DNA of 64,000 bases from Nonlabens tegetincola (GTDB taxonomy: Bacteria > Bacteroidota > Bacteroidia > Flavobacteriales > Flavobacteriaceae). The stretch spans positions 496,001-560,000 of the forward strand of contig NZ_MQVV01000010.1 of assembly GCF_002954355.1 (NCBI RefSeq), read 5' to 3'. Position numbers and translations under genes: made by a program. The first letter of the stretch is position 1. Each line of letters begins with the position of its first letter. Positions 36,149-44,488 of this stretch are shown here, piece by piece. Below the pieces are notes generated by a model. The model had not been told where the DNA came from. It worked only from the letters and a program-made list of their open reading frames with translations, and did no database searches.

Positions 36149-37510
36149 ATGTATACGCTATCAAGTAAATTAAAAGTTTTTGCAGGAATACTGTTTGTAG
36201 TAGGTCTTATTATGACTGTGTTTGGTTTTATAAACCGTCCAGCAGATCTTGCAGAAGTAGAACAAATGCTGGAAAACGAGCATCATGGTGATCATCATGG
36301 AGCAAGTACAGTAAATTTTGAGGATGCCACGAATGATCATCATAACACTCATGGTGAGGAATCACACGGTGATGAAGCTCATGGTGAATCTCACGAAATG
36401 TCACATGCCGAGCATGTTTACCACCAATTAACTAACAGACCTTGGTCTGCTGTGTATGTTGCAGCATTCTTTTTCTTTATGATTGGTTTAGGTGTTTTAG
36501 CCTTTTATGCTATTCAAAAAGCTGCTCAGGCTGGTTGGTCTCCTGTGTTGTTTAGGGTTATGGAAGGTATCAGTAGTTATATACTGCCTGGAGGAATCAT
36601 CATGTTTATTTTATTGTTAATATCTGCATTTCATTTAAACCACATTTTTATATGGATGGATGAAGATGTTGTAGCACACGATGAGATTATTCAAGGTAAA
36701 ACCGGCTTTTTAAATATTCCATTTTTCCTTGCAAGAGCTGCAGCATTCTTAATAGGATGGAATTTATATCGTTGGAACATTCGTAAGTTCTCATTAAAAC
36801 AAGATGAGGCAAAAGATGGTGATATTGCATGGTATAAAAAAGGTTTTAAGCACAGTGCAGCATTTCTTGTATTCTTCATTGTAACCGAATCAATAATGTC
36901 ATGGGACTGGATCATGAGTTTTGATCCACACTGGTTCTCAACATTGTTTGGCTGGTATGTTTTTGCAAGTATGTTTGTTTCTGGAATTACCACTATTGCT
37001 TTAGTAACAATTTATCTTAAGTCAAAAGGATATTTGGAGTTTGTTAATGACTCACACATACATGATTTAGCTAAATTCATGTTCGGTGTTAGTATTTTCT
37101 GGACATATTTATGGTTCTCTCAGTTTATGCTTATTTGGTATTCTAATATTCCAGAGGAAGTAACTTATTACGTAACTCGTATAGAGGATTATAACTTAGT
37201 ATTCTTTGGAATGGTAGCAATTAACTTCTTGTTTCCATTGCTTATACTTATGAATTCTGACTTTAAGAGAATTAACTGGTTTGTTGTAACAGCAGGTTTA
37301 TTTATACTAGTTGGTCATTATTTAGATATTTACGTTATGGTTATGCCTGCTACAGTAGGTGCATCATGGTTCATAGGTTTACCAGAAATAGGATCATTCC
37401 TAATGTTTGGTGGAATCTTCTTATTCTATGTGTTTAACACCATTTCTAAAGCACCATTATTGGCCAAAGGAGATCCTTATTTAAAAGAGAGTAAGCATTT
37501 CCATTATTAA
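36149..37510 (+). CDS. actF: Alternative complex III subunit ActF
   Basis: 453 residues with about ten hydrophobic helices, paralogous in fold to ActC but more divergent. After the first helix there is a striking His/Glu/Asp-rich loop (about residues 40-92) with more than a dozen His, including EHHGDHHG and DHHNTHGEESHGDEAHG. The remaining membrane part includes WNLYRWNIRKFS and SMFVSGITTIALV. It is part of the ACIII membrane arm. The His-rich loop may bind copper or zinc, which would be notable beside a copper-dependent oxidase. Confidence 0.92.
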   Translation: MYTLSSKLKVFAGILFVVGLIMTVFGFINRPADLAEVEQMLENEHHGDHHGASTVNFEDATNDHHNTHGEESHGDEAHGESHEMSHAEHVYHQLTNRPWSAVYVAAFFFFMIGLGVLAFYAIQKAAQAGWSPVLFRVMEGISSYILPGGIIMFILLLISAFHLNHIFIWMDEDVVAHDEIIQGKTGFLNIPFFLARAAAFLIGWNLYRWNIRKFSLKQDEAKDGDIAWYKKGFKHSAAFLVFFIVTESIMSWDWIMSFDPHWFSTLFGWYVFASMFVSGITTIALVTIYLKSKGYLEFVNDSHIHDLAKFMFGVSIFWTYLWFSQFMLIWYSNIPEEVTYYVTRIEDYNLVFFGMVAINFLFPLLILMNSDFKRINWFVVTAGLFILVGHYLDIYVMVMPATVGASWFIGLPEIGSFLMFGGIFLFYVFNTISKAPLLAKGDPYLKESKHFHY

Positions 37511-37537
37511 TCTACTTAACAAAAGAAAACTATTGAA

Positions 37538-38617
37538 ATGACAGCATTTCTTATCATATTAATCGCAGCTTTAATTGCCGTTTCAGCATGGCAAATTTCA
37601 AAGATTGTTAGTTTAGGTAAAGCTTCATCTGGTTCCAATGGTGCCGAGGCTCAAATAGCTAACGATGAAGATAACAAACGTAATGGCCAGTTCATGCTAT
37701 ACTTTGGTATCGGTATTTACATCATGATGATCGCATGTTTTATTGCGTATGATGATTTTTTCTTACCTGATGCAGCATCTGAACATGGTACTGAGTATGA
37801 CAGCCTTTTATTTACTTCTACAATTATTATCATGATTGTACAGGTGCTTACCCAAGGTTTATTACACTATTTTTCTTATAAATACCACGGTAAAAAAGGT
37901 CAAAAAGCCTTGTTTTATGCCGATAACGATCGTTTAGAGTTTATTTGGACAGCAATTCCGGTAGTAGTTCTTGCTGGACTAATTTTATGGGGTTTATTCT
38001 CATGGAATGACATTATGGACGCTAACATGGATGATGATCCAATCGTTGTAGAGGTTTATGCTTACCAGTTTGGTTGGAAAGCTAGATACAGCGGTGCTGA
38101 CAATACGTTAGGTGATGCAAATGTTAGATTTATTGAAGGTGCTAATCAATTAGGAGTTGATCCTACCGATGCCGATGGTCAAGATGACGTAGTAACTACG
38201 GAATTACACTTACCTGTGGATCGTCCAGTGCTTTTCAAGTTTAGAAGTCAGGATGTTCTACACTCAGCATACTTTCCACATTTTAGAGCACAGATGAATG
38301 TGGTTCCTGGAATGGTTACTCAATTTAAGTTTACTCCTACTGTAACTTCTGAAGAATATAAGAGTACAGAGTTTATGACGGAAAAAGTTAGTAAGATTAA
38401 TGAAATTCGTCGACAAAGAAGTAAGGAATTAGAAGCTAACGGCGACGTAGCTTTAGATCCATACGAGTTTGAGTATTATTTACTTTGTAATAAGATTTGT
38501 GGTGCCTCACACTACAACATGCAAATGAAAATAGTAGTTGAAGAGAAGGAAGACTTCGATGCATGGATTGCAGAACAAAAAACAATAGGAACAACTTTAG
38601 CAAACGCTGAAAATTAA
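37538..38617 (+). CDS. coxB: Cytochrome c oxidase subunit II
   Basis: 359 residues. A short N-terminal helix, then two transmembrane segments typical of subunit II, followed by the periplasmic cupredoxin domain. CuA ligands are His in DVLHSAYFPHF and Cys, Cys, His and Met in LLCNKICGASHYNMQM. There is no C-terminal cytochrome c fusion, so electrons should come from ACIII haem subunits. Fifth from last of a continuous transcript with 4 bp to coxA. Confidence 0.95.
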   Translation: MTAFLIILIAALIAVSAWQISKIVSLGKASSGSNGAEAQIANDEDNKRNGQFMLYFGIGIYIMMIACFIAYDDFFLPDAASEHGTEYDSLLFTSTIIIMIVQVLTQGLLHYFSYKYHGKKGQKALFYADNDRLEFIWTAIPVVVLAGLILWGLFSWNDIMDANMDDDPIVVEVYAYQFGWKARYSGADNTLGDANVRFIEGANQLGVDPTDADGQDDVVTTELHLPVDRPVLFKFRSQDVLHSAYFPHFRAQMNVVPGMVTQFKFTPTVTSEEYKSTEFMTEKVSKINEIRRQRSKELEANGDVALDPYEFEYYLLCNKICGASHYNMQMKIVVEEKEDFDAWIAEQKTIGTTLANAEN

Positions 38618-38621
38618 AATT

Positions 38622-40445
38622 ATGGGACAGGCTATTTCAGTTTCAACAGAAAATGCACATGATGATGGACACCACCATCATAAAGAAACATTTGTAACTA
38701 AATATATCTTCTCTCAAGACCATAAGATGATTGCAAAGCAATATCTTATTACAGGTTTGATTATGGGAGCAATAGGTATAGCAATGTCTATACTATTCAG
38801 AATACAATTGGCATATCCAGAGCAGCCTAATGCTTTGTTTTCACTTTTCTTAGGTGAAAGATGGGCAGAAGGTGGTGTAATGAATCCTAATATGTATCTA
38901 GCACTTGTAACGCTGCATGGTACAATTATGGTATTCTTTGTACTTACAGCAGGTTTGAGTGGTACTTTCTCGAATTTCTTAATACCGCTACAGATTGGTG
39001 CTCGTGACATGGCATCTGGATTCTTAAACATGGTTTCTTATTGGTTGTTCTTCTTGTCTTCAGTAATAATGATTGCTTCATTATTTGTTGAAACAGGACC
39101 AGCTGCTGCTGGATGGACTATATATCCACCTCTTAGTGCATTAGAAGAAGCTATGCCAGGTTCAGGTGCTGGTATGACACTTTGGTTAGTTTCTATGGCA
39201 ATTTTCATTGCTTCATCACTTTTAGGGTCTTTGAATTATGTTGTTACTGTAATTAACATGAGAACTAAAGGTATGTCGATGACTAGATTACCTCTTACTA
39301 TATGGGCGTTCTTCGTGACAGCAATTATTGGTGTAGTATCATTCCCAGTTCTTTTATCAGCTGCTTTGTTATTAATCATGGATAGAAGTTTTGGTACTTC
39401 ATTTTTCTTATCAGACATTTATATCAAAGGAGAGGTTTTAGCACACCAAGGTGGTTCACCTGTGCTTTTTGAACACCTATTTTGGTTCTTAGGTCACCCA
39501 GAAGTATATATCGTATTATTGCCTGCATTAGGTATCACTTCTGAGGTTATTGCAACTAATTCACGTAAACCGATTTTTGGATATCGTGCCATGGTAGCGT
39601 CTATACTTGCAATTGCTTTCCTATCAACTATTGTATGGGGTCACCACATGTTCGTATCAGGTATGAATCCTTTCTTAGGTTCGGTATTTACCTTTACTAC
39701 CTTATTAATCGCGATTCCATCTGCTGTAAAAGCCTTTAATTACATCACTACGTTATGGAAAGGTAACTTACAGATGAATCCAGCGATGCTGTTCTCCATC
39801 GGTCTTGTTTCTACATTCATTACAGGTGGATTAACAGGTATTATTTTAGGTGATAGTACGTTGGACATTAATGTGCATGATACATATTTTGTTGTTGCTC
39901 ACTTCCACTTGGTAATGGGTATATCAGCGTTGTATGGTCTTTTTGCTGGGGTTTACCACTGGTTCCCTAAAATGTTCAACCGCATGATGGATAAAAATCT
40001 TGGATATGCACATTTTTGGTTAACTGCAATTGGTGCTTACGGAGTATTCTTCCCAATGCACTTTATTGGAATGGCTGGTTTACCAAGACGTTATTATACA
40101 AATACAAACTTTCCATATTTCGATGATTTAGCTGATACTAATAAGTTGATAACGTGGTTCGCTATTTTCACAGCATTAGCACAGTTATTCTTCGTGTACA
40201 ATTTTGTTAAGTCTATTTTCTACGGAAAGAAAGCTCCTGCAAACCCATGGAAGTCTAACACTTTAGAGTGGACAACAGGTGATAAGCATATTCATGGTAA
40301 CTGGGATGGTCCTATACCGCATGTTTATAGATGGGCTTACGATTACAGTAAAGTAAATGAAAACGGTGAGTATGTAATTCCTGGACAGGATTATGCTCCT
40401 CAACACATACCTCTTCAAGATGGTGAAGAGGAAATGAATCACTAG
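38622..40445 (+). CDS. coxA: Cytochrome c oxidase subunit I
   Basis: 607 residues, haem-copper oxidase subunit I with twelve predicted helices. Key motifs are the low-spin haem His in TLHGTIMVFFV, the CuB and cross-linked Tyr motif WFLGHPEVYIVLLPALG, VWGHHMFVSGM, and DTYFVVAHFHLVMG with the haem a and a3 ligands. The HPEVY motif marks an A-family aa3-type enzyme. The N-terminus is His-rich (AHDDGHHHHKET). Last gene of the operon, followed by a strong terminator. Subunits III and IV are not in the window. Confidence 0.96.
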   Translation: MGQAISVSTENAHDDGHHHHKETFVTKYIFSQDHKMIAKQYLITGLIMGAIGIAMSILFRIQLAYPEQPNALFSLFLGERWAEGGVMNPNMYLALVTLHGTIMVFFVLTAGLSGTFSNFLIPLQIGARDMASGFLNMVSYWLFFLSSVIMIASLFVETGPAAAGWTIYPPLSALEEAMPGSGAGMTLWLVSMAIFIASSLLGSLNYVVTVINMRTKGMSMTRLPLTIWAFFVTAIIGVVSFPVLLSAALLLIMDRSFGTSFFLSDIYIKGEVLAHQGGSPVLFEHLFWFLGHPEVYIVLLPALGITSEVIATNSRKPIFGYRAMVASILAIAFLSTIVWGHHMFVSGMNPFLGSVFTFTTLLIAIPSAVKAFNYITTLWKGNLQMNPAMLFSIGLVSTFITGGLTGIILGDSTLDINVHDTYFVVAHFHLVMGISALYGLFAGVYHWFPKMFNRMMDKNLGYAHFWLTAIGAYGVFFPMHFIGMAGLPRRYYTNTNFPYFDDLADTNKLITWFAIFTALAQLFFVYNFVKSIFYGKKAPANPWKSNTLEWTTGDKHIHGNWDGPIPHVYRWAYDYSKVNENGEYVIPGQDYAPQHIPLQDGEEEMNH

Positions 40446-40464
40446 GATTTATTTCAAAAATATT

Positions 40465-40490
40465 AAGCGCCTCTTATAGGCGCTTTTTTT
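40465..40490 (+). terminator. Terminator of the act-cox operon
   Basis: 8-bp stem AAGCGCCT / AGGCGCTT, loop of 5, followed by seven Ts. Confidence 0.9.
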
Positions 40491-40536
40491 ATGTCGTATA
40501 TTCTACTTCTGCTTTCTTAGTGTGTATAATTATGTT

Positions 40537-40552
40537 CGCTTTCGTGAAAGCG
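40537..40552. repeat. Iterated palindrome copy 10 (one mismatch)
   Basis: CGCTTTCGTGAAAGCG between the act-cox terminator and ruvB. Confidence 0.8.
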
Positions 40553-40601
40553 TATTTATCACAAACATTTCTTTTGTTATTATTTCTATTATCGTAGGAC
40601 T

Positions 40602-40609
40602 TATCTTTG
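40602..40609 (+). promoter_or_regulatory. Candidate -7 box (TATCTTTG) of ruvB
   Basis: TAnnTTTG match only 5 nt before the ruvB ATG; a very short or absent leader is implied. Confidence 0.4.
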
Positions 40610-40613
40610 AGAT

Positions 40614-41642
40614 ATGAATGAATATTTGGACGCGTCTAGTGAAAATTTAAGCAATGAGGAGCACGATATTGAACGTGCGTTGAGACCGTTATCCTTTGAT
40701 GATTTTGCAGGTCAGGATCAAGTGCTCGAGAATTTGAAGGTATTTGTTCAAGCCGCAAATCTTCGTGGTGAAGCATTAGATCATACCTTATTTCATGGTC
40801 CACCTGGATTAGGAAAAACGACCTTGGCACATATTCTAGCCAATGAATTAGGCGTAGGTATCAAGGTTACTAGTGGTCCTGTGCTAGATAAGCCAGGTGA
40901 TCTAGCTGGTTTACTAACTAATCTGGATGAGCGTGACGTTTTATTTATTGATGAAATTCATAGATTAAGTCCGATTGTAGAGGAGTACTTATACAGTGCA
41001 ATGGAGGATTATAAAATCGATATAATGATTGAAACAGGTCCTAATGCTCGTACTGTTCAAATCAATCTTGCTCCCTTTACATTAATTGGTGCTACTACTA
41101 GGTCAGGATTGCTTACAGCTCCTATGAGAGCTCGCTTTGGTATTCAATCTAGGTTACAGTATTATACTACAGAGTTACTGTCTACGATTGTAACGCGTAG
41201 CGCTCATATTTTAAAAGTACCAATTGATATAGATGCCGCTATTGAAATCGCTGGTCGCAGTCGTGGTACACCTAGAATTGCTAATGCATTGTTACGTAGA
41301 GTAAGGGATTTTGCACAAATAAAAGGCAATGGTTCTATTGATTTGAATATTTCACAATTCTCCTTGAAGGCACTGAATGTTGATGCGCATGGACTGGATG
41401 AAATGGACAATAAGATTTTAACAACATTAATTGAAAAATTTAAAGGTGGTCCTGTAGGAATAACTACCTTAGCTACAGCGGTATCTGAAAATGCCGAAAC
41501 GATTGAGGAAGTATACGAGCCTTTTCTCATTCAACAAGGTTTCATAATGAGAACACCAAGAGGTCGAGAGGTTACTGAATTAGCCTATAAGCATTTGGGT
41601 AAAACCCGACATAATAATCTAGGAGGCTTATTTGATACCTAA
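40614..41642 (+). CDS. ruvB: Holliday junction branch-migration helicase RuvB
   Basis: 342 residues, standard length. AAA+ motor that with RuvA (53328-53909) drives branch migration. Walker [13 protein letters not shown], Walker [10 protein letters not shown], sensor-type [18 protein letters not shown], and the C-terminal winged-helix domain with [10 protein letters not shown] and [14 protein letters not shown]450 gene follows after 3 bp and probably shares its transcript. Confidence 0.97.
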   Translation: MNEYLDASSENLSNEEHDIERALRPLSFDDFAGQDQVLENLKVFVQAANLRGEALDHTLFHGPPGLGKTTLAHILANELGVGIKVTSGPVLDKPGDLAGLLTNLDERDVLFIDEIHRLSPIVEEYLYSAMEDYKIDIMIETGPNARTVQINLAPFTLIGATTRSGLLTAPMRARFGIQSRLQYYTTELLSTIVTRSAHILKVPIDIDAAIEIAGRSRGTPRIANALLRRVRDFAQIKGNGSIDLNISQFSLKALNVDAHGLDEMDNKILTTLIEKFKGGPVGITTLATAVSENAETIEEVYEPFLIQQGFIMRTPRGREVTELAYKHLGKTRHNNLGGLFDT

Positions 41643-41645
41643 AAC

Positions 41646-42980
41646 ATGGAAATACCACAAGTACCTTTTATAGAGTTTTTTAGCAAATCCAGACAAATTT
41701 ATAAGGATCCCTTGCCGTTTCATCGTTATAACTTTAAAAAGTACGGTAAAACATTTAAGATAAAACCGAAGTCCGGATTGGTCATTCATTTTACTTGCGA
41801 CGAGGATCTTGCGCAGTACATGCTTCAAAAAAATCAAAAAAATTTTCATAAGTCTACTTTACAAACAAAAGACTTAGGGAAGTACATAGGTCACGGATTG
41901 CTAACGGCAAACGGTGAGCAATGGAAAGCCAATCGTAAATTAATTCAACCAGCTTTCTACAAAAAATCAATCGCTACTCTTATGAACAAGATGGAAGAAG
42001 TGGTTGATAAAGAGTTGGGTAATATCAAACCAAATGAGACCCAAGACGTTTTTGAAATTTTCAATAATCTTGCGTTTAAAGTAGTTGCCAAAACTCTTTT
42101 TTATATTGAAGATATTGATGATAAGATCAACAGGCTTCAGGAAATTACTGAAAAGGCTCAAAAAATGTTGATTAAGGAATTAAGATTGCCTTTTTTACTT
42201 TGGTACTATAAACGAGAATGGTTGTCTGGATCTGGAAGTATTCCCTATCATCTTGAGCTTATTAATGAAGCTAGACAATTGCTTTCAGATATAATTGATG
42301 ATCGTAAAACTAGTCAAAAGCATTTCGGTGATCTATTAGACATGCTTTTACACAGCACCTATGAGGATGGTTCCTATATGAGTAAGGAGCAACTCATAGA
42401 CGAAATACTAGTTTTGTTTATTGCTGGTCACGAGACAACGGCAAATGCATTAAGCTTTGCTACTGAACTATTAGCCCAACATCAAAATGCACAAGATTTA
42501 GTTTTACAGTCGTTGCAAGATGTTGATAAAGAATTAGACTTGATGACGCAGATAATGCGATCTCAATTTACCAAACAATGTGTTGAAGAAACATTAAGAT
42601 TGTATCCACCTGCTTATGTAACTGATCGCGTAGCTCTTAAAGATGATGAGTGCGGTTCTATAAAAATTGATAAAAATACCAATTGGTTGATTTCGTTTTA
42701 TGAGTTACACCGTAGAGAAGACTTATGGGAATCTCCTGATGATTTTAAACCAGAACGCTTCAATCCAGATAGAGTAAAAGAATACAGGAATTTCTACTTT
42801 CCATTTGGAGCAGGACCACGTATGTGTGTAGGAAACAACTTTGCGATGTTTGAAATGATAATGGTTTTGAACAAACTAGTAAGTAAGTATCATTTAGTCC
42901 CTACCAGAGAAAGGATAGAATACAATCCACTAATTACCCTAAAACCTAAAAAGGCGATGGTTATGTTTAAAGAGCGATAG
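41646..42980 (+). CDS. Cytochrome P450
   Basis: 444 residues. All P450 hallmarks are visible: I-helix AGHETTANAL, K-helix ETLR within CVEETLRLYPPA, the PERF-like FKPERFNPDR and the haem-thiolate loop FPFGAGPRMCVGNNFA. No membrane anchor, so probably soluble. No ferredoxin or reductase gene is adjacent, so redox partners must be encoded elsewhere. The substrate is unknown; aliphatic and fatty-acid-type P450s of similar size occur in flavobacteria. Its position 3 bp after ruvB suggests transcriptional read-through rather than a functional link. Confidence 0.93.
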   Translation: MEIPQVPFIEFFSKSRQIYKDPLPFHRYNFKKYGKTFKIKPKSGLVIHFTCDEDLAQYMLQKNQKNFHKSTLQTKDLGKYIGHGLLTANGEQWKANRKLIQPAFYKKSIATLMNKMEEVVDKELGNIKPNETQDVFEIFNNLAFKVVAKTLFYIEDIDDKINRLQEITEKAQKMLIKELRLPFLLWYYKREWLSGSGSIPYHLELINEARQLLSDIIDDRKTSQKHFGDLLDMLLHSTYEDGSYMSKEQLIDEILVLFIAGHETTANALSFATELLAQHQNAQDLVLQSLQDVDKELDLMTQIMRSQFTKQCVEETLRLYPPAYVTDRVALKDDECGSIKIDKNTNWLISFYELHRREDLWESPDDFKPERFNPDRVKEYRNFYFPFGAGPRMCVGNNFAMFEMIMVLNKLVSKYHLVPTRERIEYNPLITLKPKKAMVMFKER

Positions 42981-43287
42981 TCATACGCTAAGTCTGATTT
43001 TAATTCTGTAGTCTTGCTTCTACCTTCCATCATATCCTAGTCCAGCTCAAAACCAACAGTGACTAGACTAATTCAATTAGTAATAGGTTTCAATAAAAGC
43101 CCTAGGTAGAATCAGGAATACTACTTGATTACGCTATGAAGTTTAAAGAACTTACAGTTTTTCTTGCATTCGACGAGCGATAGCGAGAGAAACGCAGGCT
43201 AACTGATAGTGTGCACAACGACACAAACGTATTGGGAAACATTCACAAAATTTTCAATTATGCTTTCGCGAAAGCTTGACATCAAAT
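42981..43287. other. Intergenic stretch without a recognisable gene
   Basis: 307 bp between convergent P450 and LacI-type genes. No ORF of note, tRNA or clear terminator seen. It contains a locally GC-richer patch around 43170-43250 (with GACGAGCGATAGCGAGAG) unlike the surrounding AT-rich DNA, and palindrome copy 11 at 43261-43276. Confidence 0.5.
43261..43276. repeat. Iterated palindrome copy 11 (intact 14-bp core)
   Basis: TGCTTTCGCGAAAGCT just 3' of the LacI-type regulator gene. Confidence 0.9.
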
Positions 43288-44316
43288 CTAAAGTTTTGTA
43301 GAATCTCGCTGAATCAATTTAGTTTTTAATACGATTTGTTGATACTCCACAGGTTTATTTCTTTTTTTCAATTTTATTTCTTTGTAAAGTTGTTTAAAAG
43401 CGGCTTTTCCCATTTTTACACCAGGTTGATCGATTGTGCTTAAAGTTGGAGAAATAATTGATGACATGAACCAATTACTGAATCCTACAATCGCAATGTC
43501 TTCAGGAATTTTAATTCCTGCATCGTTGAATTCAGATATAGCTCCTATGGCTACTAAATCAGTGTTTATAAAAATACCATCCACATCGTTGTGCTCCTGC
43601 ATGAGAAGTCTTGCATTTTCTTTACCTTCTTCAAAACTATTATCATCACATTCACATATATAAACCAATGAGGGATCATATTTGATTCCATTGTCGTCTA
43701 GAGCTTTTCGGTAACCTAGAAATCTATCTATAGAATTTTGAGGAAGTAATGATCCTCGAAAATGTGCAATTCGCCTACAGCCTATATCTATAAGATGTTG
43801 AGTTGCATCATACGCTGCTTTTCTATCATCAATAATTACTTTTGAGCAATTAACTATTTTAGCAATTTTATCAAACATTACTAGCGGTGTATTTGCCTTT
43901 ATGACATCAGTCAAATGCTTGTATTCAATAGTACCATTTGCAAGAGAAATGATAATACCATCTACTCTTTGATTCATTAAAAGGTCAATTTGTTTTTTCT
44001 CTAATTCATAAGATTCATTGGATTGTAGTATAATTACCAAATAACCTTTTTTTTCAGCTTGAGCAACTATTCCTTTAATTACATTAGAGAAAAAGTGATG
44101 TACAATTACGGGTATAATAAGACCTATAGTTTTTGATTCCCTAGTTCTCAAATTAACAGCAAACGCATTTGGTTTGTAATTCAGTGTGCTTGCAAGTTCT
44201 TTTACTAAAAATTTGGTTTTAGGACTTACATCTGGATAATCTTTAAGAGCTTTTGAAACAGTGGTTATGGAGATGTTTAATTTATTAGCGATTTCTCTTA
44301 ATGTGACTGGTTTCAT
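43288..44316 (-). CDS. LacI/GalR-family transcriptional regulator
   Basis: About 342 residues from ATG 44316, which puts the helix-turn-helix at the N-terminus (MKPVTLREIANKLNISITTV followed by SKALKDYPDVSPKT). The longer reading to 44352 would extend into the operator region. A periplasmic-binding-protein-like effector domain follows, with TIGLIIPVIVHHFFSNVIKG, VDGIIISLA and the C-terminal STIDQPGVKMGKAAF. It is divergent from the TonB receptor gene, with two matched palindromes between them. It is inferred to repress the sugar locus, and probably itself, with a sugar or sugar phosphate as inducer. Confidence 0.93.
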   Translation of the reverse strand: MKPVTLREIANKLNISITTVSKALKDYPDVSPKTKFLVKELASTLNYKPNAFAVNLRTRESKTIGLIIPVIVHHFFSNVIKGIVAQAEKKGYLVIILQSNESYELEKKQIDLLMNQRVDGIIISLANGTIEYKHLTDVIKANTPLVMFDKIAKIVNCSKVIIDDRKAAYDATQHLIDIGCRRIAHFRGSLLPQNSIDRFLGYRKALDDNGIKYDPSLVYICECDDNSFEEGKENARLLMQEHNDVDGIFINTDLVAIGAISEFNDAGIKIPEDIAIVGFSNWFMSSIISPTLSTIDQPGVKMGKAAFKQLYKEIKLKKRNKPVEYQQIVLKTKLIQRDSTKL

Positions 44317-44364
44317 GATGAATTTATCAAAAATATAGTAGCTAAAATACAATAAAAGTAAATA

Positions 44365-44380
44365 TCGAAAACGTTTTCGA
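44365..44380. promoter_or_regulatory. LacI-type operator 1
   Basis: Perfect 16-bp palindrome TCGAAAACGTTTTCGA with the central CG typical of LacI/GalR operators; 48 bp upstream of the regulator start. Confidence 0.8.
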
Positions 44381-44384
44381 AAAA

Positions 44385-44402
44385 ACCGAAAACGTTTTCG
44401 GT
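44385..44402. promoter_or_regulatory. LacI-type operator 2
   Basis: Perfect 18-bp palindrome ACCGAAAACGTTTTCGGT. It shares CGAAAACGTTTTCG with operator 1; centres are 21 bp apart, two helical turns, so two dimers would sit on the same DNA face. Confidence 0.8.
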
Positions 44403-44488
44403 TAAAATTTTTATTAATAATTCTGTTCTTGTTCTAATTTCGAAAAAGTATTAACTCAACTTTTACTGATAATTAAATTTTACTCAAA

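Noticed and set aside
43170-43250. tRNA gene in the GC-richer patch
   Set aside because: No cloverleaf with acceptor and T-arm (GGTTCGA-type) sequence could be found by eye.
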